Shown here: positions 15,910 through 24,496 of the stretch, in pieces | Layout of the letters: each line of letters starts with the position of its first letter | How positions within the stretch are numbered: position 1 is the stretch's first letter | Source: Bacteroidota bacterium | GTDB lineage: Bacteria; Bacteroidota; Bacteroidia; B-17B0; Aurantibacillaceae | DNA length: 32,117 nucleotides | NCBI GenBank assembly: GCA_013816895.1 | Contig: JACDDR010000012.1 | Coordinates: 21,807-53,923, forward strand | Reading direction: 5' to 3' | Position numbers and translations under genes: made by a program | Notes under the pieces: generated by a model | What the model saw: only the letters and a program-made list of their open reading frames with translations | What the model was told of the DNA's origin: nothing | Database searches by the model: none

Positions 15910-16767
15910 TTAATGATAATTATTGAAAATCTTCCAGCTGCTTTCGTAACACTTCATTAATTCGTTGTCTTTTAAATTAAGAGCGATGTTATTTTTTTTG
16001 GAAAAAGACTCCAGAGCTTGTGTAGAAAGGTTTCCGGTTAATTCATCCTTCGCCATCGGACAGCCGCCAAAACCGTGAATTGCCACATCAAAGTGCCTGC
16101 AGCCACTTTCATAAGCAGCTTCTATCTTTTCATAAGCAGTGGCTTTTGTGGTGTGGAGATGGGCGCCAAATTGTACAGAGCTTAATTCAGGAATCAGTTC
16201 GGTAAATAATTCGGTAATGTTCTCGGGGGTGGAGCAACCAATGGTATCTGCCAAGGGTAAGTAGGTGATGCCAAGTTGCCTTAATTTGCGGCACCAGCCA
16301 ATTACCAGCTCGGGGCTCCATACATCGTTGTAAGGGTTCCCAAAAGCCATTGAAATGTACACCACCAGTTTTTTATTATGTTTAACGCAGAGGTTCTGAA
16401 TCTCTTCAACCCGCGCTAATGATTCGGTAATGGAAGAATTGGTATTGCGTTGCTGGAAAGTTTCTGAAATAGAAAATGGAAAACCAAGAAAAGAAATTTC
16501 ATCAAAAGCACATGCGTCCTGCGCGCCGCGAAGATTGGCAATAATAGCCAGCAGCTTTGAGCGGGAAGAGGCAAGATCGAGTTTCTTTAGTACTTCGGCT
16601 GTATCCGCCATTTGGGGAATTGCCTTTGGTGAAACAAAGCTTCCGAAATCAATAGTATCAAAGCCCACTTTCAGCAACTGATTGATGTAATCAGCTTTCA
16701 GCTGCGTTGGAATTTGCTGCTTTATGCCTTGCATGGCGTCCCGCGGACATTCTGTTATTCTGAGCAT
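15910..16767 (-). CDS. Hydroxymethylglutaryl-CoA lyase
   Basis: This 285-aa TIM-barrel enzyme cleaves HMG-CoA to acetoacetate and acetyl-CoA, the last step of leucine breakdown. The N-terminal ITECPRDAMQG holds the catalytic Arg9-Asp10 pair. HLH (His203, His205) supplies the metal ligands, and the C-terminal loop GFGGCPMAKDELTGN carries the catalytic Cys236. Two positions differ from the mammalian form: HLHTTKA replaces HCHDTYG, and YISMAFGNPY lacks the Cys residues of SCALGCPY. I believe this is a normal Bacteroidota variant. It lies 44 bases downstream of pyrD on the same strand, so they may be co-transcribed. It ends 8 bases from the convergent TPR gene. Confidence 0.92.
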   Translation of the reverse strand: MLRITECPRDAMQGIKQQIPTQLKADYINQLLKVGFDTIDFGSFVSPKAIPQMADTAEVLKKLDLASSRSKLLAIIANLRGAQDACAFDEISFLGFPFSISETFQQRNTNSSITESLARVEEIQNLCVKHNKKLVVYISMAFGNPYNDVWSPELVIGWCRKLRQLGITYLPLADTIGCSTPENITELFTELIPELSSVQFGAHLHTTKATAYEKIEAAYESGCRHFDVAIHGFGGCPMAKDELTGNLSTQALESFSKKNNIALNLKDNELMKCYESSWKIFNNYH

Positions 16768-16811
16768 GTTTAGTTTTCCAAAAGTAATGGTTAATTGTTA
16801 GCTAATAGTAT

Positions 16812-17846
16812 TTATTTTTTAGCGAGAATGGCTTCGTTAATTTCTTTGATCAATCCTGGTCCTTTATAAATAAAACCTGTGTATAACTGAATGAGGTCGG
16901 CGCCGGCTTCCAGCTTTTCCATCGCATCGGCTGCAGAATGAATGCCTCCCACGCCAATAACCGGAAAAGCATTTCCGGATGTTTGTTTCAGATAACGGAT
17001 CACTTCGGTGCTTCTTTTTGCAAGAGGCTTTCCGCTTAATCCGCCAGCCCCTATAACTTTCAGTTCATCTTCCTTTAAACTTAACCCTTCACGCGAAACA
17101 GTGGTGTTTGTGGCAATAATGCCATCTATTTTTGTTTGTTTTACAATGTCAATAATATCATCAAGCTGGCCATTTGTAAGGTCGGGCGCTATTTTTAACA
17201 ACACCGGTTTAGGTTTGGTCTTGCTGTGGTTAAGTTTTTGAATAGTATTAAGAAGATTGGTGAGCGGTTCCTTTTCCTGGAGGTCCCTGAGGTTAGGTGT
17301 GTTGGGGGAGGATACATTTACAACAAAATAGTCAACCACATCAAAGAGCGCGTTAAAACAGGCGGTGTAATCATCTATTGCGTTTTCGTTTAGCGTTAGT
17401 TTGTTCTTGCCAATATTTCCGCCTATGACCAGGGATTTGTCTTTGCGATGCTTTAAACGCTCTGCGGCTTCAAAGGCGCCATGATTATTAAACCCCATAC
17501 GGTTTATGATTGCTTCGTCTTTAATGAGCCTGAACAACCTCGGACTATCATTACCGGGCTGAGGTTTAGGGGTTACAGTGCCAATTTCAATAAAACCAAA
17601 TCCCAATGCCCCGAGCTCGTTAAAAGCAACGGCATCCTTGTCCAAACCCGCCGCAAGTCCAACAGGATTGGTGAATTCAAGTCCGAAAAGCTTTCGTTTC
17701 AAGGCGGGGTGATTGCTCTGATAGTATTTATTTGAAAACCATGAAAAACCGGGAATATATTTGGAAAATCTGAGCAAAGAAAAAGTGAGGTGATGGGCTT
17801 TTTCAGGATTTAAGCTGAAGAGGAAGGGTTTAAGTAACGAATACAT
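16812..17846 (-). CDS. pyrD: Dihydroorotate dehydrogenase (quinone), class 2
   Basis: This enzyme oxidises dihydroorotate to orotate in pyrimidine synthesis, passing electrons to membrane quinone. The 344-aa length and the N-terminal amphipathic membrane-contact helices ([20 protein letters not shown]) mark class 2. FMN-binding and active-site segments are [15 protein letters not shown] (58-72), [14 protein letters not shown] (86-99), NRMGFNN (115-121) and [11 protein letters not shown] (177-187) with catalytic Ser180. The late GVGGI and [13 protein letters not shown] elements bind the FMN phosphate. I use the ATG at 17846; a TTG one codon earlier is less likely. It is upstream of HMG-CoA lyase, with no obvious pathway link. 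Confidence 0.96.
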   Translation of the reverse strand: MYSLLKPFLFSLNPEKAHHLTFSLLRFSKYIPGFSWFSNKYYQSNHPALKRKLFGLEFTNPVGLAAGLDKDAVAFNELGALGFGFIEIGTVTPKPQPGNDSPRLFRLIKDEAIINRMGFNNHGAFEAAERLKHRKDKSLVIGGNIGKNKLTLNENAIDDYTACFNALFDVVDYFVVNVSSPNTPNLRDLQEKEPLTNLLNTIQKLNHSKTKPKPVLLKIAPDLTNGQLDDIIDIVKQTKIDGIIATNTTVSREGLSLKEDELKVIGAGGLSGKPLAKRSTEVIRYLKQTSGNAFPVIGVGGIHSAADAMEKLEAGADLIQLYTGFIYKGPGLIKEINEAILAKK

Positions 17847-17930
17847 CAATGGTAAATTTACTGTTATTCAAATTAAGCGCTTATACTAACAGGTAGAATG
17901 TTGAAAAAATAGCACTATTTTTCACATTAA

Positions 17931-17962
17931 TTGTTAAAGTGTGGAAAAAACCCCTATTTTTG
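17931..17962 (+). promoter_or_regulatory. Strong Bacteroidota-type promoter
   Basis: TTG (17931-17933) is followed after 21 bases by TATTTTTG (17955-17962), a perfect TAnnTTTG -7 element. It is 35 bases upstream of the lipoprotein ATG at 17998. Confidence 0.8.
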
Positions 17963-17997
17963 CGCCTAAATTTTAAACCAAATAAAACACAACAAAA

Positions 17998-18270
17998 ATG
18001 AAAAAAGTATTATCAATCGTAGCTATTGCCGCTTTAACAGCTGGTTTCGTAGCTTGTGGTCCTTCAAAAGAAGAAATTGAAAAACGCGACAAAGAAAAAG
18101 CGGATTCAATTGCTGCTGTAGAAAAACAAAAGCAAGATTCAATTGCTAATGTTGAAGCTGAAGCTGCTAAAGCTGCTGAAGCAACTGCTGCTGCTGAAAA
18201 AGCTAAAGCTGATTCAATCCACATGGCTGATTCATTAGCTGCACACGCTAAAGGTGGTCACAAAAAATAA
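17998..18270 (+). CDS. Small Ala/Lys-rich coiled-coil lipoprotein
   Basis: This is a 90-aa protein with a lipoprotein signal peptide (MKKVLSIVAIAALTAGFVAC) and lipidated Cys20. The mature 70 residues are almost entirely Ala, Lys, Glu, Asp and Ser, with recurring DSIAAVE/DSIANVE-like steps that predict one long helix, then a His/Gly/Lys tail (HAKGGHKK). Alanine is encoded nearly always by GCT or GCA, unlike the mixed GCC/GCG of neighbours, a sign of high expression. It is monocistronic, with a consensus promoter and a strong terminator. An envelope-spacer role like Lpp is possible but unproven. No family was recognised with certainty. Confidence 0.85.
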   Translation: MKKVLSIVAIAALTAGFVACGPSKEEIEKRDKEKADSIAAVEKQKQDSIANVEAEAAKAAEATAAAEKAKADSIHMADSLAAHAKGGHKK

Positions 18271-18293
18271 TCACGAAAAGTGAGTTTAAAAAG

Positions 18294-18320
18294 CCCTCAA
18301 CGTTTGGTTGGGGGTTTTTT
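18294..18320. terminator. Strong intrinsic terminator, probably bidirectional
   Basis: CCCTCAAC (18294-18301) pairs with GTTGGGGG (18307-18314) around a 5-base loop, followed by TTTTTT (18315-18320). An A-run on the other side gives a T-run on the minus strand. It separates the lipoprotein gene from the convergent DUF2779 gene. Confidence 0.92.
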
Positions 18321-19782
18321 ATTGGGTTTTTATCAGGTTTTGCAAGTACTCCGCCAGTTTTAAGGTTGCCTGGGCATCGCTAAGGCAGTAACTTATAAGC
18401 TCCTCCCTGGTTTTTGATTTTTCGGAGGGGTCCTCCGTGTTTCTTAACCGTTCAAAATAATTCATGGCTTCTAGTCCAGATTGTATTCCCGTGTAGGTGA
18501 CGCCGGTATTAAAAACCTCGCTGATCATTTTAAGAGAAAAATTGTTTTTAAAAGCAGGATGGTAATAATAGAGGTTTCTGAAAATTTCAAAAAGATCAAC
18601 AAATTTATTTTTTACTGCCTCCAGGTCTTCCGCTAATTCAGGAGCAACATCTTTAAGGCCTTTAATGGCCAGTTCTTCCATGGTTTTATCATAAACCAGC
18701 AGGGTGTTGTAAGCTTTTGTACGTTCAACCAATTCACGGGCAAATTCCTTTCGGGTATCGGCAACATGTTCGGCTAAAAAACAATCATTAGTGTTTCCAT
18801 CGCTCATGCAAAATAAAAATGGGATTTGCTGAAAAGGTCGTGTGCCCTGGAGCTGAGGGAGGGCGGGCGCCCAAATCTCCATGTCAATTGCCGCGAAGGG
18901 TGGCTTGACAGAAGAAAGAATAGAGGCGATTTTATCAAGATGTACTACCGGTAAATTGGAGATAAACGAATCTTTTATTTTTAAATGAGTTTGATTTTCT
19001 ATTTGTGTATCATCAATACCTGATATAGTCTTAACGCCTGAATCATGCCATTCGAATAATTTATCCTTATTAATAAACGGAAGATTAAAAACACTCTCAG
19101 CGCTTACAACATCTTTCCAGCAGGTATTAAAAAAATCACACTGATAGGGTTTAAAACAATGTTTGCCTATTGAAATATTCGGAATGGCATTCATTTCGAG
19201 CACAAGCCCGGCATCCTCAATCTTTTTATCAAAATATTCAAGGTTTTTTTCCGCTTCTTTTTTCACGCTTCTTCTTTTAAAAAGCTTTTTCGGATCTACA
19301 TTCCCCTCCAGAACATAATCGCCATTCATCGTGGTAAGAAAAAGGTCGTTGAAGTTCGCAAGGCTGTTTTTTAAAACATAATATTGAAGGCAGGAATCGC
19401 GTAAATAAGTTTCAGATATTTTAATGGAGCTTTTTACCTCGTAAGCGGTGTAGATTTCGTTTTCAAAATTTAAAATATCTACCATTACCAACACCCCTTT
19501 ATAAATAAATGTTGCTTCGTAAATAGTCTGAACGTTTTCTTCAAGAAGCTTTTTGGTGAGGTCATAGGCTTCCCCGGCGTTTTTGGTTTCTTTGGATACA
19601 TCTCTGCCGCCCGGAAATAATTGCTGGGCAAAAAAACCAATATCATGTCCTCTTTTAAACGTAAGCATTTTATCTGTCGACAATTTATCGCGCAGGTAAG
19701 GATGCTTTTTATAAAGAAAAAAGGCCTTCGCACATTGTTCGAACTTTAGAAAAGAGGATTTACTTATGGAGTAGGAGGACAA
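18319..19782 (-). CDS. DUF2779 protein: Cas4-like Fe-S nuclease fused to DEDD exonuclease fold
   Basis: This is a 487-aa cytoplasmic protein. The N-terminal half shows a PD-(D/E)xK nuclease core (Asp102 in MVDIL, Glu115 and Lys117 in YEVKSS). Four cysteines are arranged as in Cas4 and AddB iron-sulfur nucleases: Cys17 near the start, then Cys209, Cys215 and Cys221 in HCFKPYQCDFFNTC. The C-terminal half is the DUF2779 domain with an RNase H-like DEDD pattern: IDMEIWAP (Asp300, Glu302), LLVYDKTME (Asp365) and YCLSDAQATLKL (Asp469). It probably acts on DNA or RNA ends, but substrates are unknown. I chose the TTG at 19782 because family members begin shortly before the SKSSFLKFEQC motif; a TTG at 19818 adds 12 residues. 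No ATG is available. No cas genes or CRISPR are nearby. Confidence 0.85.
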   Translation of the reverse strand: MSSYSISKSSFLKFEQCAKAFFLYKKHPYLRDKLSTDKMLTFKRGHDIGFFAQQLFPGGRDVSKETKNAGEAYDLTKKLLEENVQTIYEATFIYKGVLVMVDILNFENEIYTAYEVKSSIKISETYLRDSCLQYYVLKNSLANFNDLFLTTMNGDYVLEGNVDPKKLFKRRSVKKEAEKNLEYFDKKIEDAGLVLEMNAIPNISIGKHCFKPYQCDFFNTCWKDVVSAESVFNLPFINKDKLFEWHDSGVKTISGIDDTQIENQTHLKIKDSFISNLPVVHLDKIASILSSVKPPFAAIDMEIWAPALPQLQGTRPFQQIPFLFCMSDGNTNDCFLAEHVADTRKEFARELVERTKAYNTLLVYDKTMEELAIKGLKDVAPELAEDLEAVKNKFVDLFEIFRNLYYYHPAFKNNFSLKMISEVFNTGVTYTGIQSGLEAMNYFERLRNTEDPSEKSKTREELISYCLSDAQATLKLAEYLQNLIKTQ

Positions 19783-20022
19783 GATATAAAGATAGAAACA
19801 AATCGTATTTTTTAGCAATAAAGAATGTTAATGAGGGAATGTTGATTATCAAGTTAAAATACAGAAATTCCCGTATAATTTTCGGTTAAATATTCATAAA
19901 ATTGGCGATTTGCTGAGCCGGATTTTTTTTAATTAGACCAATAAAAAAAATGCTTTGGCAACAAATTCCAGAATCTCGTCGAAATTTAAAACATTTCGGC
20001 TTTTTATTTATTAAATTTAAGA

Positions 20023-20460
20023 ATGAATAATAACCTGCTCCGGCTGCTATTTGTTTTTACCCTTTATTCTTCCCCGTTTTTTTGTAGTAATAAACAACCA
20101 GTATGCCCCAATCCCGCGTCTGATTTAACAAGTAGTGTTGAATATTTTATTTATTCGCAGAAATCGTTAAGTGCCGACAGCATTATAATTTCGGTAAATA
20201 CCAATGATCCCGCGTCAATAAGTGATGTAAAGCAGTTTTTAAAAAATCTCCCGGGTGTTAACGGCGCCTATTATTGCGATAATCACGGTGTTTTTATTGT
20301 ATTTGAAAATTTACCGCAGGATTCGCCCCCTTTAACCGACCTGTTAAAGAAAAAATACCCCGCTTACGTTATTGAAGCGAAAAGCGGAAGCGTAAAAGAG
20401 CTCATGAACTTTTGTTCTTTTAATGACCCTGCTGATATGGCCGGTTTAAAAGCTAATTAA
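20023..20460 (+). CDS. Hypothetical secreted protein, 145 aa
   Basis: A signal peptide (LLRLLFVFTLYSSPFF) precedes a mature part with no named domain. Residues about 50-110 show a strand-helix-strand-strand order (SIIISVNTND, ISDVKQFLKNLP, VNGAYYCDNHGVFIVFE) that resembles a heavy-metal-associated-like ferredoxin fold, but without the CxxC metal site. Cys residues at about 21, 28, 93 and 130 could form disulfides in the periplasm. The TAA overlaps the ATG of a 17-codon reading frame (20460-20513) that begins like a signal peptide. The identity remains unknown. Confidence 0.65.
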   Translation: MNNNLLRLLFVFTLYSSPFFCSNKQPVCPNPASDLTSSVEYFIYSQKSLSADSIIISVNTNDPASISDVKQFLKNLPGVNGAYYCDNHGVFIVFENLPQDSPPLTDLLKKKYPAYVIEAKSGSVKELMNFCSFNDPADMAGLKAN

Positions 20461-20513
20461 TGAAAAAAGTATTAACCCTCGTTTTTTTGATATGCTCTTC
20501 GGAATTTCTTTAA
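20460..20513 (+). other. Short signal-peptide-like reading frame, possible gene remnant
   Basis: An ATG overlapping the upstream stop (TAATG) opens 17 codons, MKKVLTLVFLICSSEFL, then TAA. The peptide looks like a truncated lipoprotein or secretion signal. It could be a leader peptide or the decayed start of a lost gene. Confidence 0.35.
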
Positions 20514-20571
20514 AATGAAAGGTTAGCTGTGAACGTAAAAAAATTATACACCGCAAATAATTACAAAAAAG

Positions 20572-23500
20572 ATGAAGTTTAAAGTTGTTATAGCGACCCT
20601 GTTAGTCACATTTGCATTAAAAGGCCAGATTAATTATTCCTTCTCGGCCCTTACGAGCGCCTATACGGCAAATTCCGCACCCACTGTATTGCATGCTTCT
20701 TTAGTCGACGACGGAATTTCAGTGTCTACGGCTATTGGGTTTAATTTTTGTTTTGGAGGGTCAAATTACAGCACTTTCCAGGTGAGTACCAATGGAGTGA
20801 TGTTTTTGGGAACTACCGGTGCGGGCTCAAACCTTTCAAATAATTTAAACACCAATTTCGACCGTCCAATTATAGCCCCCCTTTGGGACGATTTAAAAAC
20901 CTCTTCTACCGGAAACGTAAATTATAAACTTACCGGGGTGGCTCCTAACAGAATTTTAACCGTTGAATGGAAAGATATGCTGTGGAATTATACTGCTGCG
21001 GGAGCCGTTATTTCTTTCCAGGTTAAACTCTATGAAACCTCTAACGTGATTACATTTGGTTATTTTCAAAATGGTACCGCTGTTAATGTAGGCAGTGCCT
21101 CGATAGGCTTAGGCGGCCAAACCTCAGGTGATTATTACTCTCTAAATGGAACCGGGGCTTCTCCTGCGGCTTCCAAACTCTCTGAAACCAGTACTTTAAA
21201 TACAAAGCCTGCTACAAATCAAGTATATAGCTGGAGCCCTACAGCATGTTCCGGCGCACCAACGGGCGGAACAGCCTCGGCAAGTCCTTCGTACTCCTGC
21301 ATTGCCTATTCAACAACACTTTCTCTGAGCGGTGCCACTTCTGCCTGCGGAATAACTTATCAGTGGCAGTCTTCAGCTTCTTCAACAGGGCCATGGTCCA
21401 ATATAACCGGTGCAACCTCTGCATCAACCGTTGTTACAGTTAGCTCAACCACTTACTACAAATGTGTGCTCGCCTGTGGCGGATCTACTGCTGCAAGTTC
21501 TGTAGCAGGCGCTACTCTAATAGCATCTGGCTCTTGTGGCATCTGCGGTATAACAAGTATTACAATACCATACACCACTACCGGCCAGACAACTTGCGGA
21601 CAGGGCAATGATGTTACATCCACCAACGTTACCAACGTGTGTGGAAGCACTTCCTATTACGGGGGCGAAGACGTGGTATATTCCTTTACGCCTTCTGCAA
21701 CCGGACAGGTTGGTATTAACGTAACATCAACAGGCTCCTGGATGGGCGCCATGCTTTACCAGGGTTGCCCGGCTTCGGGTGGAACCTGCGTTGGCAATTC
21801 GCAGAGTTCTGCGGGCAATCAGAGTCTTTGTGCGACTGTGACTGCCGGGCAGGCGTATTATCTTGTACTCGATTCATGGCCATCGCCTACCTGCAATCCG
21901 TACGATCTTTCCATTACTGGCTGTTCGGGTACACCTGTGGCGGGAACTGCGGTTGCCACGCCTACCTTAAGATGCAGCAATTATACAACCACACTTAGTT
22001 TAAGCGGTGCAGTGGCTTCCTGCGGAGTCAGCTATCAATGGCAATCTTCATCTGCTGCAACAGGGCCTTGGGCTAATATTGCCGGAGCTACCGCGCCCAC
22101 CGCAACTGCCGCAATAAGTTCAAATACCTATTTTCAGTGCATACTTTCCTGTAACGGTTTTTCCTCAACATCTGGGGTTGCAACTGCAAGTATAACAGTG
22201 CTGGCAGGCTGCGGAATTTGTAATGTACAAAGCATTACCCTGCCGTATAATGTAACGGGGCAAACAACATGCGGGCAGGGAGACGATGTAACGGCCATCA
22301 ATGCGAGCACCGTGTGCGGACTCGCGTCATATTATGGAGGCGAAGATGTTACTTATTCGTTTACAGCAAGCGTAACGGGTACAATTAACATAACAGTAAA
22401 TTCTTCCGGATCTTCAGTAGGTGTCACGCTTTATAAAGGCTGCCCGGTTTCAGGTGGTACTTGCGTTGCTAATGCGCAAGGGGCTTCGGGGTATGAGGCT
22501 ATCTGCAACGCGAGTGTTGTGGCTGGACAGGTGTATTATTTAAATATTGATTCGTGGCCTTCACCAACCTGTAATCCATATAACCTTAGTATCTCGGCAC
22601 CTACGGGTACGACAGCTGTCTGCAACATGAATTATTCACCTTCAACCACCACCTATAGCTTCGAAGTTTTTACGGGGAATTTATGTCCAAGTACTGATGA
22701 CGTGTTGTATAATAATGCTATCAGCTTTGGTTTTCCAATGTGCTTTGATGGCAGCCAGTATTATGGCGGATACATTGCATCCAACTGCGCCTTTGTTTTT
22801 GACGCGGTGCCTTGTTTTCCGAATATCCAAACATCTACATACGCCGCCGGTGGGGTAGGTACAGGTTACTCTATTAGCGGACCAGCACCTGCGGCGGCAA
22901 CTTCTATTCCCCGCAATGCAATTCTTGCCCCATGGCATGACAGCAACCCTTCGCTGGGAGGTATTATACAATATACAACTACCGGAGTTGCTCCTAACCG
23001 TAAATTTATTTGCTCTTATGAAAATGTGCCAATGTTTTCCTGCGGAACCAGTAGTCCTGCCATTTATTTCAGCGGGCAGATAAAATTATTTGAAACTTCG
23101 TACGATATTGAAATCCATATTAAGAAAAAAGGAGTTTGTCCTGGATGGAATAACGGGCAGGCAATATTAGGTTTGCATAATTATAATGGAACCACTTATA
23201 TTCCGCCGGTGAATGCTACAATTCATAATGCCACTGCGGCAACGCCATATAACCAGTGGACGATGACCAACACCGCTTATAAGTTTACCAATAACTGCGG
23301 CAGTATTTGCGCGGCTGTGCTGCCCGTAAACTTTACGAAATTTTATGGAGAGCGTGTTGATCAGGTAAACTATCTGTACTGGGAAACCGCTGAGGAAGAG
23401 AATCTTTTAACCTATAAAGTTGAACGTTCAACCGACGCTTTAAACTTTACTGAAATTGGACAGGTTGCACCGCAAAACAAACCATCGAAATACCAGTTTG

Positions 23501-23871
23501 CTGATGCGGGTTCGGTACCGGGGATGATTAATTATTATAGGATTACTTCAGTTGAGTTAAATGGAAAACATAAAAGCACCTTTATTTATCCTCTTGGAGC
23601 TAAAGACGGGGAACTGGCGGTTACCACTGTGTATCCTAATCCTACAAAAAATTCCTTTAAGATAGGTTTCGATTCTAAAATGAGCGCGATGGTTACCATT
23701 AATATTTATAATTCCCTTGGGGTATTTGTAAAAAAGGTAAATAAACAAATTTCAACAGGATTAAGTGAAGTCGAAATCAGCGGTAATGAATTAAGTCCGG
23801 GCGTATACATCATTGAAATACTTACCGATAAACAAGTACTGACCAAACAGAAATTAATTAAGGTGGATTGA
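20572..23871 (+). CDS. Large secreted repetitive protein with T9SS type A sorting domain
   Basis: This 1099-aa surface protein starts with a short signal peptide (MKFKVVIATLLVTFALKGQ). Residues about 20-220 form a module with STNGVMFLG, PIIAPLWDDL and GVAPNRILTVEW. Two tandem 225-residue units follow (21268-22617), each an Ig-like domain (YQWQSSxxxTGPW) plus a Cys-rich jelly-roll-like domain (TTGQTTCGQG, YYGGEDVxYSF, DSWPSPTCNPY). A second copy of the first module type comes next (AILAPWHDS, GVAPNRKF), then an Fn3-like segment opening LPVNFTKFYGE. The C-terminal T9SS domain contains TVYPNPTKNS, INIYNSLG and GVYIIEIL. It is probably an adhesin or structural surface protein; no catalytic residues were found. 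Many Cys residues suggest disulfide bonding. Confidence 0.92.
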   Translation: MKFKVVIATLLVTFALKGQINYSFSALTSAYTANSAPTVLHASLVDDGISVSTAIGFNFCFGGSNYSTFQVSTNGVMFLGTTGAGSNLSNNLNTNFDRPIIAPLWDDLKTSSTGNVNYKLTGVAPNRILTVEWKDMLWNYTAAGAVISFQVKLYETSNVITFGYFQNGTAVNVGSASIGLGGQTSGDYYSLNGTGASPAASKLSETSTLNTKPATNQVYSWSPTACSGAPTGGTASASPSYSCIAYSTTLSLSGATSACGITYQWQSSASSTGPWSNITGATSASTVVTVSSTTYYKCVLACGGSTAASSVAGATLIASGSCGICGITSITIPYTTTGQTTCGQGNDVTSTNVTNVCGSTSYYGGEDVVYSFTPSATGQVGINVTSTGSWMGAMLYQGCPASGGTCVGNSQSSAGNQSLCATVTAGQAYYLVLDSWPSPTCNPYDLSITGCSGTPVAGTAVATPTLRCSNYTTTLSLSGAVASCGVSYQWQSSSAATGPWANIAGATAPTATAAISSNTYFQCILSCNGFSSTSGVATASITVLAGCGICNVQSITLPYNVTGQTTCGQGDDVTAINASTVCGLASYYGGEDVTYSFTASVTGTINITVNSSGSSVGVTLYKGCPVSGGTCVANAQGASGYEAICNASVVAGQVYYLNIDSWPSPTCNPYNLSISAPTGTTAVCNMNYSPSTTTYSFEVFTGNLCPSTDDVLYNNAISFGFPMCFDGSQYYGGYIASNCAFVFDAVPCFPNIQTSTYAAGGVGTGYSISGPAPAAATSIPRNAILAPWHDSNPSLGGIIQYTTTGVAPNRKFICSYENVPMFSCGTSSPAIYFSGQIKLFETSYDIEIHIKKKGVCPGWNNGQAILGLHNYNGTTYIPPVNATIHNATAATPYNQWTMTNTAYKFTNNCGSICAAVLPVNFTKFYGERVDQVNYLYWETAEEENLLTYKVERSTDALNFTEIGQVAPQNKPSKYQFADAGSVPGMINYYRITSVELNGKHKSTFIYPLGAKDGELAVTTVYPNPTKNSFKIGFDSKMSAMVTINIYNSLGVFVKKVNKQISTGLSEVEISGNELSPGVYIIEILTDKQVLTKQKLIKVD
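21268..22617 (+). repeat. Two tandem 675-bp units coding Ig-like plus Cys-rich domains
   Basis: Unit 1 (21268-21942) and unit 2 (21943-22617) each start with a GTAxAxP motif and have the same length of 225 codons. Protein similarity is high around DSWPSPTCNPY and TGQTTCGQG, while the DNA is clearly diverged, so the duplication is old. Confidence 0.8.
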
Positions 23872-23971
23872 TTTTTTTAGATTAGGCGGGAGTGGGGAAA
23901 AAATCCCATGGTATTAATGTCAATCCCACTGGCATATTTTTTGCAGATTCAGTTTTCTAACTGTACCTGAT

Positions 23972-24427
23972 ATGAAAAAGCCGATAATTATTGTAGAAAA
24001 AGACAACAACCTTAAGCTTCTTTATCAAACGATCTTAAAAGAACTGAAATTAAAAAATCCTTTTCTCTTTTTTGAGTGTGCCAACGATGCCCTGAACTAT
24101 GTTAGCAAGACAATCGAAAAGCCTTTGTTAATCATAAGCAATAACAACCTCACACGCATGAAGGGGCTGGATCTAAAACGAAAACTGATGAAGTGCCCTG
24201 TATTAAGTCAACTGGCAATTCCTTTTATTCTTGTGGATGATAAGCCTTCCCGCGAAATTATTAACCAGGCACATAAGTTGGGAATAGATGGTTTTTTTGA
24301 CCGTGATACAAGTTACGAGGATTTAAAATTCAACTTTCAGACAATCCTAGCTCGTTATTTGGAACAACCTGCAGCACAAAACTGGAATAGTTCCGCTCAA
24401 CCTGAACAAGTATTTCAATATCAATAA
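23972..24427 (+). CDS. Degenerate receiver-like protein (no phospho-acceptor Asp)
   Basis: This 151-aa protein follows the receiver fold (IIIVEKDNN, LLIISNNNLTRMKGLDL, FILVDDKPS, GIDGFFDRDTSYEDL). Aligned to normal receivers, the phospho-acceptor Asp is Asn57, the acidic pair is reduced to Lys10-Asp11, the switch Thr/Ser is Asp89 or Asp90, and the conserved Lys is replaced by Arg111. It therefore should not be phosphorylated in the usual way and may act by constitutive protein contact. The C-terminal 20 residues are Gln/Asn-rich. It stands alone behind the T9SS gene and has a terminator at 24451-24477. Confidence 0.85.
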   Translation: MKKPIIIVEKDNNLKLLYQTILKELKLKNPFLFFECANDALNYVSKTIEKPLLIISNNNLTRMKGLDLKRKLMKCPVLSQLAIPFILVDDKPSREIINQAHKLGIDGFFDRDTSYEDLKFNFQTILARYLEQPAAQNWNSSAQPEQVFQYQ

Positions 24428-24450
24428 GAATTTTAATTTTTCGTAAATAA

Positions 24451-24480
24451 AAAAACCGGCTTTTCAGGCCGGTTTTTCTT
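24451..24480. terminator. Bidirectional intrinsic terminator
   Basis: AAAAACCGGC (24451-24460) pairs perfectly with GCCGGTTTTT (24468-24477) around a 7-base loop, with T-runs on both strands. It serves the convergent genes ending at 24427 and 24497. Confidence 0.93.
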
Positions 24481-24496
24481 TTTATAATTTTTGCCG

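Noticed and set aside
15910..16767. HMG-CoA lyase as an altered, inactive enzyme
   Set aside because: The catalytic Arg, Asp, both His and the Cys are kept. The unusual residues look like a phylum variant.
23885..23943. Possible terminator after the large T9SS gene
   Set aside because: AGTGGG/CCCACT can pair only across a long loop, and the T-run is offset. Support is too weak.
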